From: Microvirga sp. KLBC 81
Lineage (GTDB): Bacteria; Pseudomonadota; Alphaproteobacteria; Rhizobiales; Beijerinckiaceae
Assembly (NCBI RefSeq): GCF_003075415.1
Contig: NZ_QDAH01000033.1
Coordinates: 1-63,221, forward strand
Direction: 5' to 3'
Length of the DNA stretch: 63,221 nt
The notes under the pieces are model-generated. The model did not search any database. It was not told the origin of the DNA and was given only the letters and a program-made list of their open reading frames with translations. Positions 53,252 through 61,401 of this stretch are shown here, piece by piece (within the stretch, counting starts at the first letter, position 1; the number at the start of each line of letters is the position of its first letter). Position numbers and translations under genes: made by a program.

Positions 53252-53301
53252 CCGTATCTCTCCATACGCGCACGCATGTGTGCGCGTATGGAGAGATACG
53301 G
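53252..53301. repeat. Perfect 50-bp inverted repeat between primase and terminase
   Basis: The left arm (53252-53273, ccgtatctctccatacgcgc then ac) and right arm (53280-53301) are exact complements over 22 bases with a six-base loop gcatgt. Short direct repeats flank it: tgtcgc repeated on the left (53225-53247) and gcgtcac or cgtcac repeated on the right (53307-53340). There is no T-run, so it is not an ordinary terminator. It could be a replication origin, a packaging site or an operator. Confidence 0.85.
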
Positions 53302-53309
53302 AAAATGCG

Positions 53310-54710
53310 TCACCATGCGTCACTGCCGTCACTGTGGTGCGTCAGGGTCCGGAGCCGAATGCCCCGAAAGCCCCGGCCCAGGGAGCCGGTGCGGAAGGCT
53401 TCAAAACCCCGCTTTCTCATTTCGGCGGCGAAAGCTTTTTGGCTTCCCGGCTTTTCACCGGAGCGCATCGCGAAATCGGACCACGACTTGTACAAGGCAG
53501 CGCTGGTTCCCAACTTATTCTTATTGTCAGGCTCGGCATCCGTTTCTTCCTGTAGCCATTGACCAAACAGGTCCTGCTCCGAGAAGTAGGTGTCCGTGGC
53601 ATCACGAACGCTCTGCGGGCGGGTGAGCCCGTTTTTCTGCCAGTCGAGACAACCGTCGATCATCCACCGCAGGATCGCTGGCCATTCTGCCTTGAGCTTC
53701 TCATCAAGGTTCCGGTCAGGATGAGCGGGTTTGATAATAAACGGGACAATATTGAATCGGCGACGGGCGGCATCATCGACATTGCGCAGGTTAGGTTGAT
53801 GGTTTCCGACGATGGTCAACTTGAACTGGGGCCGGAAGGTGAAGTTGTCCTGGCGCATGAACCGCGCTGTGATCGGGTCACCGCCGGTCATCTGCTTGAT
53901 GCGTGCTTCCGCCCAGGGGCGGTCCTCCTCCGTCTCGGAGGCGGTTACCAGCCGGGCTCCACGCAGCATCGCGAGGTCGGTCGTGTGCTTGTCCGTATGT
54001 GAGGCAGTGAAGGTGTCCATCGCGGCGGTCGCCGCATAGTCGCCGAGGATGCCGGTGAGGACAGTCAGAAATACGGATTTGCCGTTGCCGCCTGGCCCAT
54101 AGACGAATACGAGTGCGTGCTCGCGGATGAGGCCGGTCAGGGCATAACCACACCACTGCTGAAGGAACCGGATAAGCTCGATATCGCCACCTGTCGCCTC
54201 ATCAAGGAACTTCAGCCATGACGGACAGTCCGCCGCATCTGAGGGCGCCACGGTAGTAATCTTAGTGAGGCCTTCCTGGGGAGTTGACGCCCGTAGCACG
54301 CCACTCCGGAGATCGACAGTGCCGTCTGGAGTGCCGAGCAGAAGCGGATCCTGATCCCAGGCTTCTGCCGTTACTGCGAATATGGGATCGCCGCGAGCAA
54401 AGCGCTCGACGCCCGCCGCGAAGCCGACCTTACGCACCTCCTTGAGATCCTTTGGCCTGCTGCCCTCGCTGAACTCTCGTGCTAGCTCGCGGACAAGCTG
54501 GAAGGTGCGATCGGTCTCGTCCTTCTGCCAATACGCTCCAGTCCAGAAATACCACGCACCCATGCTGTGACAGTATCGCAGACGATCTTCCTGACGATCG
54601 GCAAAGGCGCGCGCGACTGCGTCCTGCGTAATCGTACCGTCGTCGATCTCGCCTGTTTGCGCTGCCACATGTTGAACTATGGAACCTGCGGCCAATTCGA
54701 ATGGCCTCAT
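53310..54710 (-). CDS. P4-family primase-helicase (DUF5906/D5-like)
   Basis: 466 residues. The D5_N-like part (RYCHSMGAWYFWTGAYWQKD) is followed by a superfamily 3 helicase: Walker A VYGPGGNGKSVF, Walker B-like RLVTASETEE, and motif C KLTIVGNHQP, with PDRNLDEKLKAEWPAILRWM after it. Such proteins unwind and prime DNA at the origin of P4-like satellites and prophages. The N-terminal primase part seen in longer homologues is missing, so priming may be lost or supplied elsewhere. The start overlaps a short upstream frame. Confidence 0.88.
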   Translation of the reverse strand: MRPFELAAGSIVQHVAAQTGEIDDGTITQDAVARAFADRQEDRLRYCHSMGAWYFWTGAYWQKDETDRTFQLVRELAREFSEGSRPKDLKEVRKVGFAAGVERFARGDPIFAVTAEAWDQDPLLLGTPDGTVDLRSGVLRASTPQEGLTKITTVAPSDAADCPSWLKFLDEATGGDIELIRFLQQWCGYALTGLIREHALVFVYGPGGNGKSVFLTVLTGILGDYAATAAMDTFTASHTDKHTTDLAMLRGARLVTASETEEDRPWAEARIKQMTGGDPITARFMRQDNFTFRPQFKLTIVGNHQPNLRNVDDAARRRFNIVPFIIKPAHPDRNLDEKLKAEWPAILRWMIDGCLDWQKNGLTRPQSVRDATDTYFSEQDLFGQWLQEETDAEPDNKNKLGTSAALYKSWSDFAMRSGEKPGSQKAFAAEMRKRGFEAFRTGSLGRGFRGIRLRTLTHHSDGSDAW

Positions 54711-54928
54711 ATCCCGTCCCCTTTTTCAGCGAACAGGCCTGCCACCTCGGACGGGCCGCCAACTAAAGCTGTTGTCCTTATTGATTGCCATCGCTTGCCG
54801 ACCGTAGGCCAGCTATCCAACAGAGCGAGCTCCTCCCGGACGTAGCCCAACACGACATACCGGGTAGGTGGGTACTGCCGCGGAGTTTGCTCCGCGGCAG
54901 TACAGATCCCCGCACAGTGGATAATCAT
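54707..54928 (-). CDS. Short frame upstream of primase, doubtful
   Basis: 73 residues; it begins at ATG 54928, overlapping the stop of the previous gene by four bases, and its stop overlaps the primase start by four bases. This neat packing favours a real gene. Against it, the early part is made of a perfect hairpin (54872-54903), and no family is recognised. It may be a leader peptide or a decayed N-terminal piece of the primase. Confidence 0.4.
   Translation of the reverse strand: MIIHCAGICTAAEQTPRQYPPTRYVVLGYVREELALLDSWPTVGKRWQSIRTTALVGGPSEVAGLFAEKGDGI
54872..54903. repeat. Perfect 14-bp inverted repeat in the primase leader
   Basis: Arms gtactgccgcggag / ctccgcggcagtac with a four-base loop tttg. 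It lies about 160 bases before the primase start. No T-run follows on either strand, so an attenuator or protein-binding site is more likely than a terminator. Confidence 0.75.
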
Positions 54929-55338
54929 GGCTGCTCGTCCGCATACTTCTCCAGCGCATCTTCGATCAGGAGCAGATAGTTATCGGGATGGAAGCCCCTG
55001 TCCTGCAGATAGCGAAAGAGAGCGAAAGTCTCCGTCGACCGGCGATGGTCGATAATCTCCAGCATCTGAGCTATGACTTTATCGAGGTCCATAGGCATTT
55101 GGCAGGGCTGGACCGTCAGCTCTCTGTCTGCCCCGTCTTCCAGGGAATACAGCTCAGCCGCATGCGCGATCGCCGCCAATGCCTCGGCGCGACTGGCGTA
55201 AATTCCAATCGGAACCTCGGCAGGCCATGACCGCGCATGGTGTTGACAATTCTGCTCAAGGATATGGCCAATCAGCTGGTCGCCAAGATGGCATTCCAGG
55301 AGCGTCATATCGCGGCGCTTACTATCTTTTGAGCTCAT
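54925..55338 (-). CDS. Island protein of unknown function
   Basis: 137 residues, soluble, histidine-rich near residues 33-38 (NCQHHARSW), with alternating helices and a C-terminal acidic segment (LIEDALEKYADEQP). I do not recognise the family. It lies in the minus-strand run that leads to the primase: it overlaps the short upstream frame by four bases, and its own start overlaps the PC4-like gene stop by four bases. A replication or regulatory role is inferred only from that position. Confidence 0.6.
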   Translation of the reverse strand: MSSKDSKRRDMTLLECHLGDQLIGHILEQNCQHHARSWPAEVPIGIYASRAEALAAIAHAAELYSLEDGADRELTVQPCQMPMDLDKVIAQMLEIIDHRRSTETFALFRYLQDRGFHPDNYLLLIEDALEKYADEQP

Positions 55339-55568
55339 GGGAGAAGTCCCTCGCGCGCTGCCTCAGCGATTGCTTCATCCATCGCAGCTCGGAGTTCCTG
55401 CAGGAGTGATGGCTCAAGTGTGAACCCGTTTCGGCTCGGGAACTCCTGGCCACCAGTTCGATCGTAGATCCTAACATCGATCATGCTCTGACCGCTGCGC
55501 TGGACGAGGCTCACAACAACCCGCTCCCGGGTATTTTTCGTGACGCTTGCTATATGCTTTGCTGCCAT
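55335..55568 (-). CDS. PC4/p15-like single-strand DNA-binding protein
   Basis: 77 residues. The middle reads VVVSLVQRSGQSMIDVRIYD, then GFTLEPSLLQELRAAMDEAI, the compact four-strand plus one-helix pattern of the transcriptional coactivator p15 (PC4) fold, which binds single-stranded DNA. Small PC4-like proteins occur near primase genes in prophages. The start is 11 bases from the AlpA-like gene stop. The assignment rests on the pattern alone. Confidence 0.72.
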   Translation of the reverse strand: MAAKHIASVTKNTRERVVVSLVQRSGQSMIDVRIYDRTGGQEFPSRNGFTLEPSLLQELRAAMDEAIAEAAREGLLP

Positions 55569-55579
55569 TGGAAATGCCT

Positions 55580-55849
55580 CTACGCTGCTGCGCCGCTACG
55601 CTCTTGAGCCTCGATCCAACGGAGGATCGTACTCTTGCGGGCACACAGAACGCCCCCAAGTTTGAAAACTGGCAGGCCATGCTTCTGCGCGGCATGGTAG
55701 ACGCGACGCTCGTTGGCCTCGTTCTCCCGCTCGTCTTTGCTCTCACCGTAGATAAATCTAGCGATAGGGCGAGCACCTCTAAGAAGGTCGTCTGCAAGAG
55801 GCAAACCACCTCCGTTCGCGCCCAATGGGCGCGTTGTCATTTCAGTCAT
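55580..55849 (-). CDS. AlpA/excisionase-like DNA-binding protein
   Basis: 89 residues. The core RRVYHAAQKHGLPVFKLGGV then LCARKSTILRWIEAQE is a winged-helix unit of the AlpA/Xis type. In satellites and genomic islands such proteins control the integrase or act in excision. It is the second gene from the integrase on the minus strand, which fits. The first 45 residues look loosely ordered; an internal start is possible. Confidence 0.75.
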   Translation of the reverse strand: MTEMTTRPLGANGGGLPLADDLLRGARPIARFIYGESKDERENEANERRVYHAAQKHGLPVFKLGGVLCARKSTILRWIEAQERSGAAA

Positions 55850-55864
55850 AGTTATCCCCAGAAT

Positions 55865-56596
55865 TTAGGCCTGTAGTATATCCGCAACTCTCATGAGAGT
55901 TCGGTGTGTTATAGTTGCTGTATCCTGTCTATCTGGCATGTCTTCGCTCGAATGATTGGTCTCAAAAATAAGTTTGGATCGAGCAAAATATTCAGTCTTA
56001 ATCGTCCCAATGTCACGCCAGTGTGTTGTTCCTAGAAGCTTCATCTCTACCGATGCGCTGGGTCTTCCAAAGCTGATCGTGAACATGGCAGGTAGGAGCT
56101 GAAACTTTTCTCGTTTGGCCTCGCGGTGGACACGTTCTGGATCTGCTTTGTCGAGTATTCCACGCATCTTGCAGTTCCCATCCGCGTCTCGGATGCACCA
56201 TTCGATTGCCTTCTCAAGAGCATCCCCGAGGGTAGCCTCGTCGTCCAAGCCTCCCAGCATATCGAGGACGAGTGAGCGGGGGCTTTTCCGAAGTGACCTG
56301 TAGCGTTCAATCGTATTTGGCACCTCCTTCGCCAACGGTGACGCATTGACTGCGATCAGGAGATTGGCAGCGTCCCTCACAGTCATTCTCGCGGCATGTC
56401 GCCCCCGACCTTGATGAGTGATGAAGCCAGCTTCTCGAGCGTGTCTCGCGTACACGCCGACCGAAACTTCATCGAGGCCTTCGATCTGAGCCACGGCCTT
56501 CACCAAGTCGCTAACTACGCCCATTTGAGTTCTCATCGTTTGAATTTGTATCATTTGACAAAGCGCCGTGTCAACAGTCAAATGAAACTGCTTCAA
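55865..56596 (-). CDS. Putative island regulator, unknown family
   Basis: 243 residues in the longest frame; an ATG 20 codons in (56536) would start MRTQMGVVSDLVKAVAQIEG and is a likely alternative. The first 80 residues have a winged-helix look (VSVGVYARHAREAGFITHQG then RHAARMTVRDAANLLIAVN). The rest has beta strands and no known motif. It is divergent from the integrase gene, with about 50-100 bases between, where a lysogeny-type or excision switch would be expected. The regulatory role is inferred. Confidence 0.6.
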   Translation of the reverse strand: MKQFHLTVDTALCQMIQIQTMRTQMGVVSDLVKAVAQIEGLDEVSVGVYARHAREAGFITHQGRGRHAARMTVRDAANLLIAVNASPLAKEVPNTIERYRSLRKSPRSLVLDMLGGLDDEATLGDALEKAIEWCIRDADGNCKMRGILDKADPERVHREAKREKFQLLPAMFTISFGRPSASVEMKLLGTTHWRDIGTIKTEYFARSKLIFETNHSSEDMPDRQDTATITHRTLMRVADILQA

Positions 56597-56642
56597 ACGA
56601 AAGTTGGCACGCAGACGGAGATAACTGAAAGGGATTCAAGAT

Positions 56643-57788
56643 ATGGCTTCAATACGCAAGAGAACGTTGCCCAGTGGAAAGACGGTCTGGCTAGCCGCTT
56701 ATCTCGATGGCGCAGGGAAACGCCGTTTCAAGCAATTCGCCCGCAAGGCAGAAGCGGACGCCTTTCTTGTCACGGTCCGCAGCCAGGTGGCAGCGGGTGT
56801 GCACACTCCGGACAGTGTTTCGATCACCGTAAAGGAGGCAGCCGACCTGTGGCTCGAACGTTGTGAGAGAGACAAGCTCGAGGAGACGACGCTTCGGCAG
56901 TACCGGGCGCACGTTAATCTTCATATCGTGCCTCGGATCGGCGCGACAAAGCTCTCGCGCCTCACGACGCCGGCGGTGAACGCTTTCGCCGATCAGCTCA
57001 TTGCAGACGGCCGCTCGGCCGATATGGCCAAGCGGGTACTGCGATCGCTATCTGCGATCGTAGCCGAGGCCAAGCGGCGGGGCCTGGCAGCTATGAACCA
57101 TGTTCGGGATGCCACGCCTATTAAACGCTCAAAGCGTGGTGAGGCTCGGCCTGAGATGCCTTCAAAGGCCGAATTGAAGGCCATGATCGATGCTGCCCAA
57201 GATCGGGAGCGTCCTTTCCTCTTCACCGCAATCTTTACCGGCCTGCGCGCTTCCGAGCTGCGGGGCCTGAAGTGGAAAGATATCGACCTCAAGAAAGGCA
57301 TCCTACATGTCCGCCGCCGAGTTGACCGCTTCAACCAGTTTGGACCTCCAAAGAGTGCCGCGGGCACTCGGGATATCCCTCTAACGCCTATCTTGCTCAA
57401 GACGTTAAAGGAGTGGCGTCTGGCGTGCCCCAACGGGGAACTGGAACTCGTCTTCCCGACCGGGGCTGGCAACGTGGAGAGCCACGGCAACATCCTCTCC
57501 CGGCTCTTCTGGCCGCTACAAATCAGGGCCGGGGTCGTGAACATGGTGGATCGCAAGGACGCAGAGGGGAGAGACGTGAAGATGCCTGACGCGAAGTACT
57601 CGCTTCACGCGCTCCGGCATGCGGCCGCTGCGCTCTGGATTGAGCAGGGCCTGAGTCCAAAGCGGATCCAGAGCCTTATGGGGCACTCCTCGATCCAGCA
57701 GACGTTCGATACCTACGGGTACCTCTTCGAGGCTCGGGATGACGACAAGGCTGCAATGGCCGCGGTTGAGATCGGCCTCCTAAGCTGA
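56643..57788 (+). CDS. int: Tyrosine recombinase/integrase of the island
   Basis: 381 residues. An N-terminal arm-binding segment (ASIRKRTLPSGKTVWLAAYL) and a SAM-like core-binding domain precede the catalytic domain, with the full set R202 (TGLRASELRGL), H322 and R325 (HALRHAAAALW), H348 (LMGHSS) and Y358 (TFDTYGYLF). It should integrate and excise the element at the tRNA-Met site; attR begins 59 bases after its stop. Length and motifs indicate an intact enzyme. It is the only plus-strand gene in the right half of the island. Confidence 0.95.
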   Translation: MASIRKRTLPSGKTVWLAAYLDGAGKRRFKQFARKAEADAFLVTVRSQVAAGVHTPDSVSITVKEAADLWLERCERDKLEETTLRQYRAHVNLHIVPRIGATKLSRLTTPAVNAFADQLIADGRSADMAKRVLRSLSAIVAEAKRRGLAAMNHVRDATPIKRSKRGEARPEMPSKAELKAMIDAAQDRERPFLFTAIFTGLRASELRGLKWKDIDLKKGILHVRRRVDRFNQFGPPKSAAGTRDIPLTPILLKTLKEWRLACPNGELELVFPTGAGNVESHGNILSRLFWPLQIRAGVVNMVDRKDAEGRDVKMPDAKYSLHALRHAAAALWIEQGLSPKRIQSLMGHSSIQQTFDTYGYLFEARDDDKAAMAAVEIGLLS

Positions 57789-57847
57789 CCTGCTGCAACA
57801 CATCTGCAACACGGGCAGACCAAACCTAAGCCTACAAGAGGTTTTCC

Positions 57848-57898
57848 GAGGAATCATAATCCTTGTGTCGGGGGTTCAAATCCCTCCTCCGCTACCAT
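57848..57898 (+). repeat. attR: right attachment site of the island
   Basis: 51 bases identical to 27173-27223 (the 3' part of tRNA-Met and one further base). Text before and after differs from the tRNA locus, so the repeat is exactly the crossover segment and its flanks. There is no second full tRNA here. Confidence 0.93.
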
Positions 57899-57954
57899 CT
57901 CTCCCGATGATGTTCTCGGGAATTCTCAATCTAAGAAGTTTTCTCGATCGCGGT

Positions 57955-58335
57955 TTATGCAGGTTCCGTGTCGATGCCTGCTTCCGCCAGATCCTTGAAG
58001 CCGCCGATGTTGAACACGGCGGTGTAGCCCATGTCCTGGAGGGTCTTTCCGGCGAGGGCGGAACGGCCGCCTGACGCACAATGCAGGAGGATGGTCTTGT
58101 CCTTCTGGAAGGCTGGGTTGTGGTATTGGCTCTCCGGATCAGCGCGGAATTCCAGCATGCCACGGGAGACATTCAAAGCGCCTTTGAGCTTGCCGGTCTG
58201 CTGGACTTCCGTCGGATCGCGGACATCGACGACGAGCACGTCACCAGACTTCATTTTCTCGGTTGCCTCTGCTGGCGATAATTTTGGAACAGACGAGTTC
58301 GCTTCGGCCAGCAAGTCCTTGACGTTCTTGGCCAT
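57955..58335 (-). CDS. Rhodanese-like domain protein
   Basis: 126 residues. A single rhodanese domain: SGDVLVVDVRDPTEVQQTG, then the active-site loop LLHCASGGRSALAG with the catalytic cysteine, then AVFNIGGFKDLAEAGI. Such proteins carry sulfane sulfur or act in cyanide or thiosulfate turnover. It is the first chromosomal gene to the right of the island and belongs to the host rather than to the sulfur-using ssp system, since it lies outside attR. Confidence 0.92.
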   Translation of the reverse strand: MAKNVKDLLAEANSSVPKLSPAEATEKMKSGDVLVVDVRDPTEVQQTGKLKGALNVSRGMLEFRADPESQYHNPAFQKDKTILLHCASGGRSALAGKTLQDMGYTAVFNIGGFKDLAEAGIDTEPA

Positions 58336-58455
58336 GGTTCTCCTCCTGTGCCATGCCGAAAAAGCGGGAAAAGGCTCCGCCCGTTGGCTATCCCTGTCAA
58401 GAAGGGCAATGGAGGTAAGGGCTGCTAGAGGTGAGAAGAGCGGAACAATCCTGCC

Positions 58456-58836
58456 CTAGAGGCCAAAGGGCTCACAGGCGATCCCGTCGCGATCAGCATC
58501 GAGCCAGTCTCGATACCCTGGAAAGCCTTTGTAGAGTGGCGCCGCACCGATGCGCCGGGCCATCGTGCAATCCTGGAGGGGGCGGGCTTCAAGCAGGGCT
58601 TGCGTCGATGGCCAGAGGTTGGAGTTCCAGACCCAGGCATGGAGCGCCCAAGTCGCCAGGGCGCTTAAGGTGAACGCCCCGACCAAGGTTCTCCAGGGGA
58701 GAGTTTGGAGACGTGGAACACGACGGTCCGGGAAGTGCTTTCTTGAGAACGATTGAAAGCGTCGCCTCAGCTTCTGAGCTTCCGCGTCCCTGTTGCGCGG
58801 CTTAGGCCTCTTCAAGGGTTCAACCTGTATGCTCAT
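58456..58836 (-). CDS. Excalibur calcium-binding domain protein
   Basis: 126 residues from ATG 58836; the frame extends 21 codons upstream, but that part is atypical. A basic N-terminus is followed by one membrane segment (LVGAFTLSALATWALHAWVW) and a C-terminal Excalibur domain: DCTMARRIGAAPLYKGFPGY, then WLDADRDGIACEPFGL, with the DxDxDGxxCE calcium loop. The domain faces the periplasm if the helix is an anchor. Function is unknown; relatives occur beside nucleases. Confidence 0.82.
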   Translation of the reverse strand: MSIQVEPLKRPKPRNRDAEAQKLRRRFQSFSRKHFPDRRVPRLQTLPWRTLVGAFTLSALATWALHAWVWNSNLWPSTQALLEARPLQDCTMARRIGAAPLYKGFPGYRDWLDADRDGIACEPFGL

Positions 58837-59016
58837 CCGGCAACACGCAGCAACCGACAGTTGCAGCATAGCTTCCGACAAGGTGGCCTTTCGGAGCATC
58901 CTTATTTAAGCTTAGCAGTTTTGCACAAATGCACTTCGAACTTTGTTTATAACATAATAACATGATATTTCTCGTCTCCCTATTAAGGAAGGCATCTCTT
59001 TCGAGGCGCTGAACCA

Positions 59017-61350
59017 TTGCGCAAAGTTTCCTCTTTGGACCAGTTGAACTGGCGTTTTTCCATGCGCGTCTTGCTGCCGGTCGCAGCGAGCACCGCCGCT
59101 GCGCTCGCGCTGGCGGCCCTTGCTCTGCTTTGGGCCGTTCGACAAAGCGATGAAATTTCAACGGAGCGCCAGCAACGGACCACTGAACGCAGCATCCGGG
59201 CGATTGTCGGCGAGCTGGCCAAGCAGCAGGAAATGGTTGCCGTCTGGAACGAGACCGTTCTTGAGCTGCGTAAAGTCCCTCTCGACGAGAAATGGCTTGA
59301 TGCCAATATCGGCCGCTGGCTGCATGTGACCTTCGGCCAGGACCGCACCTATATCTTGAATGCTCGCAACGAACCCGTTGATGTGACGATCGATGGAGCC
59401 CGCGCAGCCACCGAAGAGTTCGAAAAAGTTCGTCCCAGCTTCGAATGGCTTATCCAAGGGCTTCGTGGCGACGCCCAATCGTCCCATTATGGGCACTCTG
59501 AGCGTCCTGTTGATGAGAATTATCTGACAAGCGGCAGGGCCGTGCATGACGCGCACCTGCTGGAACTGCAGGGCAGGCCGGCAGCCGTCAGCGCAATGAA
59601 AATCGTGCCTGAGAACGACGATATCGCTCAGGAGCCCGGCAGTGAATTCTTGCTGGTCAGTGTGCGCTTTCTTGATGGCAGCTTCCTGAGACAGCTTTCA
59701 CAGCAGAACCTGATCGAGGGTCTGCGTTTCTCACAGGTGAACGAAGCCGGTGGCGGCGAGGTCGGCGTGCCTCTCAGATCCGATGAGGGCAACCTGATCG
59801 GCTATTTCATCTGGCGGCCGGAACTGCCGGGAACGACCATTCTGCGCGTCATCAGCCCGAGCATCGCCGTCGTTTGTGTTCTGATCATCGGCGTCATGAC
59901 CTTGCTCGCCCGTTCGCTGCGACGCTCGATGGCGAAGCTGAGAAAGGCGATTGCCGAATTACGCGCCAGCGAGGCGCAGGCTCACCATCTTGCCTTTCAT
60001 GATGTTCTGACGGGCTTGCCCAACCGCGCGCTTTTTGACGACAACCTTGATCGGACGCTGGCCGGTGCAGGACCGGAAGAACCGCTGGCTGTCCTCATGC
60101 TCGATCTTGATCGTTTCAAGCATGTGAACGACACGCTTGGCCATCACGCGGGAGATTGTGTTGTCCGGGAGTTCGGCCAGAGACTGTTCGGACTTCTGCG
60201 CGGAAGCGACATCATTGCGCGTCTCGGCGGAGACGAGTTCGCTATCGTTCTGACAGGCATAACCGGTCGCGATGATGTCGAAACAATCTGTGCGCGCATC
60301 CTCGATGCCGTCCGGCAGCCATTCGACGTCGCAGGCCGCCAGGCCTTCGTCGGTGTCAGCATCGGTGTTGCCTTGGCGCCGGATGCAGGTTCCGAGCGCA
60401 TAGATCTCATGCGAAAGGCCGATATTGCGCTCTACCAGGCCAAGGCTGAAGGGCGCGATGCTTACCGAATCTTCACGGCGGTCATGGATGAAACCGTGAA
60501 GGTGCGTAGCATGATCGAAGAGGAGTTACGCGCGGCTCTTGTTACCGGCAATGACCTGAGGCTCTTCTATCAGCCGCAGGTTGATGTGGGTGGGCAATCC
60601 ATCACCGGCCTTGAGGCCCTCGTGCGTTGGAATCATCCGACGCGCGGCATGATCGCGCCCAATCAGTTCATTCCAATCGCAGAAGAAACCGGACTCATCT
60701 CGCCTCTCGGGGAATGGGTTCTGCGCCAAGCCTGCCTTGCCTCGAAGCGGTGGCCCGATCTGACGATCGCGGTCAATCTCTCGCCGGTCCAGTTCCGCTC
60801 CGGCGATCTTGCTCAGCGGCTGATCGGGATTGTCAGCGAAACGGGAGCCGATCCTCGCCGCGTCGAGTTCGAGATCACCGAAAGCCTGCTCCTCGATGAC
60901 AGTGATCTTTCCCGCTCAGTCCTGAAGATGCTGAGGCAGGAAGGCTTCAAGATTGCTCTCGATGATTTCGGGACGGGTTATTCCAGCCTGAGTTATCTGC
61001 GCCGTTTCGAGGTCGACAAGATCAAGATCGATCGGTCCTTCGTGCGGCACCTCGGCGAGCAGAATGAGTCCGTCGCAATCGTGACAGCCATCGTCAGTTT
61101 ATGCCGTGCCATGGGTTTGACGGTCACTGCGGAAGGCGTGGAGACGGAGGATCAAAAGACCTTCCTGTCGCAAACGGGATGCAACGAGATGCAAGGCTTC
61201 TTGTTCTCTCGCGCACTTCCTGAGGAACAGATCACAGATCTTCTCGGGGGCTTGGGCAATATGCTGAGTGTTCAAGGTACTGCCATGCCAGCCCTGTCTG
61301 TTTCTCATTCTGATCAAGGTACGTCGAGAGCAAGGAAGGCACTCGCCTGA
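59017..61350 (+). CDS. CHASE4-GGDEF-EAL c-di-GMP enzyme
   Basis: 777 residues from TTG 59017; ATG 59062 is the alternative. An N-terminal membrane helix, a periplasmic CHASE4-like sensor (TTERSIRAIVGELAKQQEMV; VTFGQDRTYILNARNEPV) and a second helix near residues 280-300 are followed by a diguanylate cyclase domain with GGDEF at 404-408, and a phosphodiesterase domain with EAL at 533-535 and later DDFGTGYSSLSYLRRF. Both active sites are canonical, so the protein could make or break c-di-GMP and affect motility. It stands alone in its operon. Confidence 0.95.
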   Translation: MRKVSSLDQLNWRFSMRVLLPVAASTAAALALAALALLWAVRQSDEISTERQQRTTERSIRAIVGELAKQQEMVAVWNETVLELRKVPLDEKWLDANIGRWLHVTFGQDRTYILNARNEPVDVTIDGARAATEEFEKVRPSFEWLIQGLRGDAQSSHYGHSERPVDENYLTSGRAVHDAHLLELQGRPAAVSAMKIVPENDDIAQEPGSEFLLVSVRFLDGSFLRQLSQQNLIEGLRFSQVNEAGGGEVGVPLRSDEGNLIGYFIWRPELPGTTILRVISPSIAVVCVLIIGVMTLLARSLRRSMAKLRKAIAELRASEAQAHHLAFHDVLTGLPNRALFDDNLDRTLAGAGPEEPLAVLMLDLDRFKHVNDTLGHHAGDCVVREFGQRLFGLLRGSDIIARLGGDEFAIVLTGITGRDDVETICARILDAVRQPFDVAGRQAFVGVSIGVALAPDAGSERIDLMRKADIALYQAKAEGRDAYRIFTAVMDETVKVRSMIEEELRAALVTGNDLRLFYQPQVDVGGQSITGLEALVRWNHPTRGMIAPNQFIPIAEETGLISPLGEWVLRQACLASKRWPDLTIAVNLSPVQFRSGDLAQRLIGIVSETGADPRRVEFEITESLLLDDSDLSRSVLKMLRQEGFKIALDDFGTGYSSLSYLRRFEVDKIKIDRSFVRHLGEQNESVAIVTAIVSLCRAMGLTVTAEGVETEDQKTFLSQTGCNEMQGFLFSRALPEEQITDLLGGLGNMLSVQGTAMPALSVSHSDQGTSRARKALA

Positions 61351-61401
61351 TCTTCCTTCAGACACGGATTTGGGTGCACCCGTATAAGTAGGGCGGGGCT
61401 G

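Noticed and set aside
27223..57848. CRISPR array in the defence island
   Set aside because: No regularly spaced direct repeats of 20-40 bases were found; the only repeats are single palindromes and the att sites.
57848..57898. Second tRNA-Met gene at the right island edge
   Set aside because: Only the 3' part is present; there is no 5' acceptor strand or D arm upstream, so it is attR.
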